Shown piece after piece: positions 1 to 4,527 of a stretch of DNA of 7,737 bases (positions are counted from its first letter, which is position 1; each line of letters starts with the position of its first letter). The stretch covers positions 1 to 7,737 of the forward strand of contig CAMCTC010000167.1 in NCBI GenBank assembly GCA_945878355.1. Direction: 5' to 3'. This DNA is from Bordetella parapertussis (GTDB lineage Bacteria > Pseudomonadota > Gammaproteobacteria > Burkholderiales > Burkholderiaceae_C). Under the pieces are notes generated by a model that was not told the DNA's origin, did not search any database, and saw only the letters and a list, made by a program, of their open reading frames with translations. Both the position numbers and the translations under genes were made by a program.

Positions 1-110
1 TCCGGCCGGCACAACAAGGCATCCCAGTCCAAACTTGCCGCGAGGGCCAGTGAAACACCGTGCTTGGCAATGTTGCCAGCGTCCTTGTCTGGGTCGAACT
101 CGGTTCGCAT
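1..110 (-). CDS. brnT: BrnT family toxin, N-terminal part (brnT1, cut by the left edge)
   Basis: BrnT toxins are small RNases related in fold to RelE that cleave mRNA and are neutralised by the adjacent BrnA antitoxin. Read on the minus strand from ATG at 110-108, the 36 visible codons begin MRTEFDPDKDAGNIAKHGVS and continue to a DWD segment, the characteristic N-terminus of the family (F-D-x-x-K ... N-x-x-K-H-G-V-S). The rest of the toxin and its expected antitoxin lie beyond the window. It is more canonical than brnT2 at 1748 and has no lesion in the visible part. A near-consensus promoter lies directly upstream with only 5 nt between the -10 box and ATG. Identification is by motif; activity cannot be judged from one third of the gene. 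Confidence 0.8.
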   Translation of the reverse strand, partial: MRTEFDPDKDAGNIAKHGVSLALAASLDWDALLCRP

Positions 111-144
111 CCTTAATTGTATTGGCATAAAGTGAGACTTTCAA
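111..144 (-). promoter_or_regulatory. Sigma-70-type promoter of brnT1, -10 box 5 nt from ATG
   Basis: On the minus strand TTGAAA (144-139), a 17-nt spacer and TACAAT (121-116) match the consensus closely. Only five bases (taagg) separate the -10 box from the ATG, so the predicted transcript would begin at or next to the start codon. The same layout occurs upstream of brnT2 and the 2242 toxin gene. Confidence 0.65.
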
Positions 145-153
145 CGCCCACTC

Positions 154-321
154 TTGACAAACTCTCTGCAATTTCTGGCTCGACTGCTATTCAAACGCTT
201 CGGCCCGCTCGACGAGCAGACCACCGCGCGCCTCAAGGCCGCCACGTTGGACCAACTCGACGTCTGGGCCGACCGCATCCTTGATGCGCCCACCTTGCAA
301 GCCGTCTTCGACGGCCACTGA
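154..321 (+). pseudogene. rpn 3' fragment A (DUF4351 end of a Rpn nuclease)
   Basis: This is the last 50 or so codons of a Rpn (YhgA-like, Transposase_31) nuclease gene. The reading frame carries KRFGPLDEQTTARLKAATLD and ends AVFDGH-stop, nearly identical to the C-terminus of the full-length Rpn ending at 6874 and to fragment B ending at 3989. Homology starts near 165. The nuclease domain and the V-E-G repeat linker are absent, and no ATG with a ribosome-binding site is visible; an in-frame TTG at 154 is the only candidate start. It abuts the brnT1 promoter on the left and repeat copy A on the right, and it is convergent with the glycosyltransferase fragment. Most likely a relic without a product. 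Confidence 0.8.
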
Positions 322-440
322 AAGTCCGCCTGGCCAAACCGGGCCGCCCCACTCAGCCCAGCGCCGTCGCGTTGACGCCCCAACGCCAGCCGCCGCGAGG
401 GGTTCAAATTTAAGACCCGGTCCCGCAGGGGATCCCGGGC
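322..440. repeat. Rpn-tail repeat, copy A (hairpin plus invariant 19-mer)
   Basis: This intergenic element follows the rpn stop. It shows a GCGTTG (369-374)/CAACGC (381-386) hairpin with a 6-nt loop and the 19-mer ttcaaatttaagacccggt at 403-421, identical in copies B, C and D. CCCGG at 416-420 can pair with CCGGG at 435-439 to form a second stem. On the minus strand the 19-mer holds the stop codon (412-410) of the glycosyltransferase fragment. The position between two convergent reading frames would suit a bidirectional terminator, but no U-run follows either stem. Confidence 0.75.
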
Positions 441-1182
441 TTCGCGGCCAGCGCCTCAAACCGCTGCCGCAGCAGTGTGTGCATGCGCGCGCCGATGGAT
501 TCGGGCGAAAACTGTTTGGCTACTTGCTGCGGCAGCTGCAAGGCCCAGGGGCTGGCGGCTGCGGTGCGGGCTGCGCGCAGTTGGCGGGCGGCGTCGGGGA
601 TGTCGGGGTCAGCCCACCAGGCTTGGTCGGCGGGCTCGATGAAGGGGTACTCGCCTGGGGCCACCGCGCGGCGGGTCCACTTCACCGGGTAGCCGGTGTC
701 TTGGGTCAAGAAGTCGGTGTTGTCCGAGAAATTGGTGCCCACCACCGGCTTGCCCAGCAGCATGGCCTCGGCCAGCGTGCGGCCAAAGCACTCGGCGCGG
801 TGCAGCGAGACATAGGCATCGCAGGCGTCGACCAGGCCCAACACCACTTCGCGGTCGAGCGTGCGGTCCAGCAGTGTGATGCGTGGGTCAGCCGCGCAGA
901 CGGCGACAAACTGCCGCCAGGCGTCGTTGTCGGCGCGGCCGTTCATCTTCTTGAGCACCAAGCCCACCGACCTGTCGCCCAACGGATGCGCCCGCTGGAA
1001 TGCCGCGATCACCGCCAGCGGGTTCTTGCGCGCCAGGTAGGCATTGGAGTCGAAGACGAACGAGAACCCGCCCGCCCAGCAGCCCCAGCGAGGCGCCCGA
1101 CACGGGCTGCAGGCGCACCACGGTGGCCGCCGGCGAAAGCCCAAATGCCGGCATGCTGTGTAGGGTCCGGTTGAGCGACCTG
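410..1182 (-). pseudogene. Glycosyltransferase (GT4-like), C-terminal half, copy A
   Basis: The minus-strand frame ending at 410 encodes the C-terminal Rossmann half of a GT-B glycosyltransferase, an enzyme class that moves sugars from nucleotide donors onto polysaccharide or LPS acceptors. Visible hallmarks are FSFVFDSNAYLARKNPLAVI, then DACDAYVSLHRAECFGRTLA and EAMLLGKPVVGTNFSDN, i.e. the donor-binding E-x7-E motif followed by G-x-P-V-V. The glycine usual after the first Glu is Cys here. A frameshift in the G-rich stretch near 1066-1085 joins an upstream frame (ending around GASLGL) to this one. Upstream the homology runs to the stop codon of brnA2 at 1183. The N-terminal half continues in the same direction beyond the brnTA2 cassette, at about 1784-2200. 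Not expected to be functional. Confidence 0.8.
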
Positions 1183-1494
1183 TTAGGCCCCACTTTTCGG
1201 ACTGCCAACCTTACTTGTGACATATTCTTTAAGAACACCGTCCATCCTTGACTGCCAACCCGCACCGGTTGATTTAAAGTAATCCAAGACCTCCGGGCTG
1301 TACCGCACAGAAACAAGTAATTTTGGGTTCGGTGACCTTGGCCGACCAAGAACTGTGCGAATGGGCACCAAAGCCTTTAGTTGACTTGGCGTGAGCGGCT
1401 GGGAATCTGGATCTGACTTGGCTGCTGCCGTAATTTCCAGATCCTCTTCAACCGTCGGGATCTTGATACTTGGTCGATTAGATACTTTGGACAT
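1183..1494 (-). CDS. brnA: BrnA family antitoxin (brnA2)
   Basis: A 103-residue antitoxin that would bind and neutralise BrnT and, with it, repress the operon. The start MSKVSNRPSIKIPTVEED (ATG 1494-1492) matches the usual BrnA N-terminus, and GAGG lies 9 nt upstream. The C-terminal BrnA/ribbon-helix-helix-like core is clear: PIRTVLGRPRSPNPK, then SVRYSPEVLDYFKSTGAGWQ and MDGVLKEYV. A longer frame open to 1593 adds a non-homologous N-terminus that comes from brnT2 read out of frame, so the shorter start is chosen. The gene overlaps the displaced end of brnT2 (stop 1480-1478) by 17 nt, typical of a coupled TA pair. Because brnT2 is frameshifted, this is an orphan antitoxin that could still act on the other BrnT toxins nearby. 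It abuts glycosyltransferase sequence at its 3' end. Confidence 0.85.
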   Translation of the reverse strand: MSKVSNRPSIKIPTVEEDLEITAAAKSDPDSQPLTPSQLKALVPIRTVLGRPRSPNPKLLVSVRYSPEVLDYFKSTGAGWQSRMDGVLKEYVTSKVGSPKSGA

Positions 1495-1748
1495 AGTGCT
1501 TAACCTCGCGTCGATTTGCCCTGCGTAGACTGATGATCCGTCTAATGTCGTCCCGATCAACAAAGGCGACACAGTAGAGCGTGCCTGTTGCACGGCGCCA
1601 AGGCGATCATGCGTATCTCGCCATACTCACTTCTCTCATCAACCCAAACAAGAGAACTCTCCCAATCGAGTTCGGTTACAAACTCAAAAGCCACACCGTG
1701 CTTGTCTTTGTTCGTTCCATTTTTTTGTACATCGAACTCGATTCGCAT
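1478..1748 (-). pseudogene. brnT: BrnT family toxin with a frameshift (brnT2)
   Basis: From ATG at 1748 the frame reads MRIEFDVQKNGTNKDKHGVA, then LDWESSLVWVDERSEYGEIR and MIALAPCN, a good BrnT. It then goes out of phase and stops after RHALLCRLC at 1557. The missing C-terminus is present one base out of phase: GTLYCVAFVDRDDIRRIISL, RRANRREVKHYVQSI and a stop at 1478. Removing one base near 1586 (the A in aacAggc, minus strand) restores a protein of about 89 residues, the family's normal size. The C-terminal strand with the RIISLRRAN segment, which carries catalytic and folding residues in BrnT, is therefore lost. I see no slippery heptamer, so this looks like mutation (or a sequencing error), not programmed frameshifting. 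It is the first gene of the brnT2-brnA2 operon. Confidence 0.8.
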
Positions 1749-1782
1749 ACTTTATTGTAGCTACGTTAAAGAATCATGTCAA
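1749..1782 (-). promoter_or_regulatory. Promoter of brnT2-brnA2 with a palindrome over the -10 box
   Basis: Minus strand: perfect TTGACA (1782-1777), 17-nt spacer, TACAAT (1759-1754), then only aaagt before ATG (1748). The 8-bp palindrome GTAGCTAC (1757-1764) overlaps the -10 box and is a candidate BrnA operator half-site. The same -10-to-ATG geometry as brnT1 implies a leaderless or near-leaderless mRNA. Confidence 0.7.
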
Positions 1783-1783
1783 G

Positions 1784-2200
1784 CGTGAAAGCACCGCGCC
1801 AGCGCTGCGGCCACACCGGCAGCTCCCACGGCCACCAGCCGATGTTGTGACGGCCGTCAAACAACGCTGCGCCGCGCTCGGCGTACACCCGCTGCGTGTC
1901 AGCAGCGGTCAGGCGAAACAGGTTGATCGCATAGGGCGGCTCAGCCACGTCGTCGGTGCAATGCGGGGCCAGCAAACGACCGGCATGGCACAGGTGCTTG
2001 CCGGGGTCGATGTTGAGCACCATGAACGGCACGCCCGCTGCATCGCAGGCCTGCGCGGCCATGCGCAAGTCTTCGCCGAGCCCGAGTTCGCCGAACCCAA
2101 ACCGGATCAGGTTCACGCCAAGCGCAGGGGCGTCAGCCAGAAGTCGCCACCGCGGAGCTGCAACCGCCACCCCGCAAGGCGCGCGCAAGCGCATCGAGTG
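1784..2200 (-). pseudogene. Glycosyltransferase (GT4-like), N-terminal half
   Basis: The minus-strand frame contains ALGVNLIRFGFGELGLGEDL, RMAAQACDAAGVPFMVLNID, PPYAINLF and NIGWWPWELPVWPQRWRGAF, which is the N-terminal domain of a family of bacterial glycosyltransferases. These usually carry this G-V-N-L-I-G-F ... G-E-D-x-R-M region and the W-W-P-W-E-L-P signature upstream of the domain seen at 410-1182. The similarity stops abruptly near 1785 after GAFT, where the brnT2 promoter begins. The 5' side is also lost: homology fades around 2200, where the promoter of the plus-strand TA pair begins. The fragment is thus flanked by TA modules on both sides. About 20-30 residues expected between the two halves are not visible, suggesting a small deletion along with the insertion. 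Confidence 0.75.
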
Positions 2201-2205
2201 CTGCA

Positions 2206-2241
2206 TTGACAGCCCCGTTGGCGTGTGCATAAAATGCACAC
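2206..2241 (+). promoter_or_regulatory. Promoter and palindromic operator of the 2242 TA operon
   Basis: Perfect TTGACA (2206-2211), 18-nt spacer, TAAAAT (2230-2235), six bases, then ATG at 2242. A perfect 8-bp inverted repeat GTGTGCAT (2223-2230)/ATGCACAC (2234-2241) with a 3-nt AAA centre covers the -10 box and ends exactly at the start codon. This is the expected place for an autorepressor. There is no room for a Shine-Dalgarno sequence downstream of the predicted start of transcription. Confidence 0.75.
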
Positions 2242-2526
2242 ATGGAAATTAAGAAATCCTTCAATTGGAATGCCGAAAAAAACGAAGTACTGGTACGCGA
2301 AAGAGGGATATCTTTTGAAAGGATTGTTTTTGAAATTTCTAGCGGCAATGAACTCGCAGTGCTTGAACATCCCAATCAGGGAATTTATCCCGGACAAAGA
2401 ATTTCGATGGTGCAGGTTGACGATTATGTTTTTGCCGTACCATTTATCGAGACAGAAACAGAAATTCTCCTGAAAACCATCATTCCCAGTCGCAAAGCAA
2501 CCAGACGATACAGGAGCAATAAATGA
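2242..2526 (+). CDS. BrnT-like (DUF497/COG2929-type) toxin
   Basis: This 94-residue protein is the first gene of a two-gene TA operon. It opens FNWNAEKNEVLVRERGISFE, continues ERIVFEISSG, EHPNQGIYPGQR and YVFAVPF, and ends FLKTIIPSRKATRRYR-like (LLKTIIPSRKATRRYRSNK). I recognise this as the family of small putative RNase toxins with an R-x-I-S-F-E-x-I-V-F core and T-I-I-P-S-R-K-x-T near the end, grouped with BrnT, and distinct from the closer brnT1/brnT2 pair here. Its stop codon shares ATGA with the next gene (2523-2526), so translation is probably coupled. The region is visibly richer in A/T, with AAA, AAT and GAA codons, than the surrounding GC-rich DNA, indicating recent transfer. The frame is intact and of normal length, so it could be active. 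Function is inferred from the family; there is no direct evidence of toxicity. Confidence 0.75.
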   Translation: MEIKKSFNWNAEKNEVLVRERGISFERIVFEISSGNELAVLEHPNQGIYPGQRISMVQVDDYVFAVPFIETETEILLKTIIPSRKATRRYRSNK

Positions 2527-2804
2527 AAAAAATTACCCCGCATGACGCAGAAGAGCTGGAGATATTGCAGGCATGGGAGGCTGGCACGCTAAAGCCAGTC
2601 AGCGACATGGCGCAGCAGATCAAGACCCATCGCGCTGCAGCTGAAGCAACCTTCAAGAAAGATCAGCGGTTGAACATTCGAATATCGTCGAGAGATTTAA
2701 AATCTCTGCAGGCGCGTGCAGTGGAGGAAGGTATCCCATATCAAACATTTGCCGCGAGTTTGCTGCACAAGTTTGTCAGCGGCCACTTGGTGAACAGGCG
2801 CTAA
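2523..2804 (+). CDS. CopG/BrnA-like antitoxin
   Basis: This 93-residue partner of the upstream toxin starts inside its stop codon (ATGA, 4-nt overlap). The N-terminal half is acidic (DAEELEILQAWEAGTLK), the typical toxin-binding or spacer part. The C-terminal half is a ribbon-helix-helix DNA-binding region: DQRLNIRISSRDLKSLQARA, then VEEGIPYQTFAASLLHKFVS. Such proteins neutralise the toxin and repress their own promoter; the palindrome at 2223-2241 is the obvious operator. The length and intact ends suggest a functional gene. The same AT-rich composition as the toxin gene suggests the two moved together. Identification by motif; family placement between CopG-type and BrnA-type antitoxins is less certain. 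Confidence 0.78.
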   Translation: MKKITPHDAEELEILQAWEAGTLKPVSDMAQQIKTHRAAAEATFKKDQRLNIRISSRDLKSLQARAVEEGIPYQTFAASLLHKFVSGHLVNRR

Positions 2805-2826
2805 AACGGCGCTTCTTCGGCCACAG

Positions 2827-2848
2827 CGTTGAGCGCATGCGCAAAACG
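2827..2848. repeat. Imperfect 22-bp palindrome after the TA operon
   Basis: CGTT-ga-GCGCATGCGC-aa-AACG is centred between 2837 and 2838: a perfect 10-bp palindrome (2833-2842) extended by four further pairs after two mismatches. It lies 23 nt beyond the antitoxin stop. A terminator (no U-run) or a protein-binding site are both possible; I cannot choose. Confidence 0.35.
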
Positions 2849-2873
2849 ATGGCCCTTGGCGAAAACAGCGACG

Positions 2874-2927
2874 CTACCAAGCGCTTGCGCGTTCTCGACG
2901 AGCAGACCACCGCACGCCTCAAGGCTG
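2874..2927 (+). pseudogene. rpn remnant (short DUF4351 scrap)
   Basis: The frame reads TKRLRVLDEQTTARLKAG, clearly the same segment as TKRFGPLDEQTTARLK in the full-length Rpn (codons 287-302). Homology is lost on both sides. At the right edge, the bases aaggct pass straight into sequence resembling brnA. This fragment only shows that another rpn copy or recombination event existed here; it cannot encode a functional domain. Confidence 0.7.
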
Positions 2928-3060
2928 GCCCAATTCGCACAGTGCTGCGCCAGCCACCGATCGGCCTAGTACAGGTGGCGACGGCCCGGCTTGTGTACTA
3001 TCGTTCCACTTGCTGGGTGGCACCAAGACCAGCCAGCAAGGCTTTGTGGCGATGCCGCAC
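2928..3060 (+). pseudogene. Degenerate brnA antitoxin remnant
   Basis: Directly after the rpn scrap the translation reads PIRTVLRQPP, matching PIRTVLGRPR of brnA2. Further on VATARL and YYRST resemble the V-R-L-S-P-E-V ... Y-F-R-S-T-G-x-G-W core of BrnA with deletions, and ctgggtggca fits the G-W-Q codons in another frame. At the DNA level aaggct...gcccaattcgcacagt matches brnA2 (aaggctttggtgcccattcgcacagt) almost base for base. There is no intact frame. It may be the source of a chimera formed by recombination at the shared aaggct. Confidence 0.45.
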
Positions 3061-3085
3061 CGCCAAGATGATGGGATGATTTGAC

Positions 3086-3313
3086 ATGCCTACCGTAGCT
3101 GATCGACTGTTGGAAGCCACTTGTGGCCTACCAGAGACCCTAGTGGCCGAGGTTCTGGACTTCGCCGAGTTCCTTCGTGCTCGCCAAGGCCCCATGTCAA
3201 CGCCAGGGCCAGACCTCCCACTGACATCGATGTGCGGTGGTCTGAGCGAATCGACCGCATTCAAAGGTGACCCGGTCGATATCCAGCGAGCACTGCGCGA
3301 TGAGTGGCCTTAA
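3086..3313 (+). CDS. VapB-like antitoxin (DUF2281-type)
   Basis: A 75-residue protein with the N-terminal pattern VADRLLEATCGLPETLVAEV then LDFAEFLRARQ, typical of small DUF2281/VapB-type antitoxins. It has a C-terminal toxin-binding tail ending FKGDPVDIQRALRDEWP. It overlaps the PIN-domain gene that follows by 14 nt (ATG at 3300 inside this frame), the usual arrangement of vapBC operons. A conventional ribosome-binding site is weak (gggat, 10-13 nt before the ATG). The frame is intact, so the antitoxin could still be made although its toxin is broken, a common late stage of TA decay. Confidence 0.72.
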   Translation: MPTVADRLLEATCGLPETLVAEVLDFAEFLRARQGPMSTPGPDLPLTSMCGGLSESTAFKGDPVDIQRALRDEWP

Positions 3314-3692
3314 GTTTCTGCTCGACACCAGTTTTCTGCTGGGCATGTTGAAGTCCAGTCCTGCAGTGATTAAAGCGCTTTAGGTGGCCGCGCCCCGCGC
3401 CAGCCAGTGTGCTTACAGCGCCGTCACCCGGATGGAATTGCTGGGATTCCCAGGCCTATCGGCAGACGAAGAGACGCTGATCCATTCGCGTCTCGAAGCA
3501 TTGACTTACCTGCCGATCGACAGCACCGTAGAGGATGCGGCCATTTCGCTTCGGCGACAACGCAGGATCAAACTGCCCAATGCGGTGATTGCAGCGACCG
3601 CACTCACCCACCGCCTTCAACTGCTGACCTTGGATGAAGGCTTGCGGTCAGTGATGATGGCGATCATGGGTGAAAAAACAACCACGCCATAA
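3300..3692 (+). pseudogene. VapC-like PIN-domain toxin with a nonsense codon
   Basis: VapC toxins are Mg-dependent RNases of the PIN fold. From ATG 3300 the frame starts MSGLKFLLDTSFLLGMLKSS (first PIN Asp in L-L-D-T-S) and stops at TAG 3381-3383. The same frame continues with RMELLGFPGL (the conserved Glu), KLPNAVIAATALTHRLQLLT and LDEGL, to TAA at 3690. The total of about 130 residues is the normal length. In the third acidic position, where most relatives have L-P-D-A-I-I-A-A-T, the codon is AAT (Asn). The protein therefore has two independent defects: truncation after 27 residues and loss of a metal ligand. Restart at GTG 3384 would lack the first Asp. Coupled with the antitoxin upstream by overlap. 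Confidence 0.75.
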
Positions 3693-3719
3693 CGGTGCAT
3701 CTGCTGCATCCTGGACACC

Positions 3720-3989
3720 GAACTGCCCGACCTCAGCATCTTGTTGGAGAACGAAACCATGTTGGCTGAATCCGTCGAAAAGTGGACTGAACAGTGGAAG
3801 AAGCAAGGGCAAGTCAGTCGCGTCGAGGGCGAAGTCGCAGTTCTGGCTCGACTGCTATCCAAGCGCTTCGGCCCGCTCGACGAGCAGACCTCCGCGCGCC
3901 TCAAGGCCGCCACGCTGGGCCAACTCGACATCTGGGCCGACCGCATCCTCGATGCGCCCACCTTGCAAGCCGTCTTCGACGGCCACTGA
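3720..3989 (+). CDS. Stand-alone Rpn C-terminal protein (fragment B, RpnS-like)
   Basis: Homology to full-length Rpn begins near 3720 (ELPDLS...LLENETMLAE) and runs to AVFDGH-stop. It lacks the nuclease domain, but the likely start ATG at 3759 has GGAG 9 nt upstream (3746-3749) and gives an intact 76-residue protein: MLAESVEKWTEQWKKQGQVS, one R-V-E-G unit, then the DUF4351 domain (SKRFGPLDEQTSARLKAATL ... ILDAPTLQAVF). The full-length Rpn has the same internal ATG and GGAG at 6605. In E. coli, C-terminal products translated from inside rpn genes act as antitoxins to the full-length nuclease; by analogy this copy could act in trans on the Rpn at 5885-6874. A dead fragment is the alternative. 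The frame is also open upstream as far as the vapC stop. Confidence 0.55.
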   Translation, partial: ELPDLSILLENETMLAESVEKWTEQWKKQGQVSRVEGEVAVLARLLSKRFGPLDEQTSARLKAATLGQLDIWADRILDAPTLQAVFDGH

Positions 3990-4120
3990 AAATCCGCCGG
4001 CCAAACCGGGCCACCCCACTCAGCCCAGCGCCGCCGCGTTGACGCCCCAGCGCCAGCCGCCGCAGGGCGGTTCAAATTTAAGACCCGGTACGTCCGGGTG
4101 TGCATCGGCGTTACCGGGTC
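3990..4120. repeat. Rpn-tail repeat, copy B
   Basis: This follows the fragment B stop. It contains the hairpin GCGTTG (4036-4041)/CAGCGC (4048-4053), where one T-A pair of copy A is replaced by a T-G wobble, and the invariant 19-mer at 4071-4089. A perfect 9-bp inverted repeat GACCCGGTA (4082-4090)/TACCGGGTC (4112-4120) with a 21-nt loop overlaps the stop codon of the HEPN gene arriving from the other strand. Sequence diverges from copies A, C and D immediately after the 19-mer. Confidence 0.72.
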
Positions 4121-4527
4121 AATGCCTCCACATCGGCAATCAGGTCGCTCACCAACGCAATCAGTTCGCGTACCAGGCTTTCTTCGACGTCGAGGTAACC
4201 CTCGTCCTCGGCCAGGTTCCGCTTCTGGTGGGCCGCGTCCAACACGCGCCAGCGGGGTGGCGGCCACCCCAGCGTGTGCGGTAAACACTGGAACACCATG
4301 AAGCGATTTTCACTTCGATACCCATGCCAGCGCAGCGCCGCCAGCGCGGCAGCGTGTCCGGCGCCATAGCTGCTGGCAAACCGCCCATCCACCGAAACAT
4401 GGGCCAGTTGTGCGTCGGCCAGGCGCGTCTTGGCCTGCTTCAGCATCCGCAACACCTCTGCAGGGTTGCGCGCTTCCACCTTGAGCTGCCCGATCCGCGC
4501 CAGATTGGCCAACGCATCAGCGGCCAT
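4111..4527 (-). CDS. HEPN-domain protein, putative toxin of a MNT-HEPN pair
   Basis: A 138-residue, largely helical protein encoded directly after a minimal nucleotidyltransferase. It resembles the HEPN partners of MNT proteins: YGAGHAAALAALRWHGYRSE (55-74), the FQCLPHTLGWP segment (79-89), VLDAAHQKRNLAEDEGYLDV (95-114) and a C-terminal helix. HEPN toxins are metal-independent RNases using an R-x(4-6)-H or R-N-type motif; the RNLAEDEG stretch (103-110) occupies the place of the R-N-x-x-E-Y-x-G seen in relatives as I recall them, with Asp where Tyr is usual. The start ATG 4527-4525 has GGAG 6 nt upstream and lies inside the 3' end of the MNT gene (11-nt overlap), indicating coupled translation. 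Its stop is inside an inverted repeat at 4082-4120. Apparently intact; toxicity is inferred from the pairing. Confidence 0.72.
   Translation of the reverse strand: MAADALANLARIGQLKVEARNPAEVLRMLKQAKTRLADAQLAHVSVDGRFASSYGAGHAAALAALRWHGYRSENRFMVFQCLPHTLGWPPPRWRVLDAAHQKRNLAEDEGYLDVEESLVRELIALVSDLIADVEALTR

Noticed and set aside
151..180. Plus-strand TTGACA at 155-160 as a promoter for rpn fragment A
   Set aside because: No acceptable -10 box at 16-18 nt and no start codon with a ribosome-binding site follows.
281..1174. 297-codon plus-strand open frame
   Set aside because: It is antisense to the recognisable glycosyltransferase on the minus strand, is rich in R, G, A and P as expected of shadow frames in GC-rich DNA, and has no family motif or ribosome-binding site.
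1557..1600. Programmed frameshifting in brnT2
   Set aside because: No slippery heptamer or supporting structure at the shift site, and BrnT homologues are single-frame genes; mutation or sequencing error is simpler.
322..4120. Integron attC sites as an explanation for the four repeats
   Set aside because: No GTTRRRY/RYYYAAC core pair brackets the elements, TA genes occur in both orientations, and one element follows each rpn copy, not each cassette.
3617..4288. Long overlapping frames on both strands across rpn fragment B and repeat B
   Set aside because: They run through three different features (vapC end, rpn fragment, repeat, HEPN end) in other frames; the composition is that of shadow translation and the real frames carry clear motifs.
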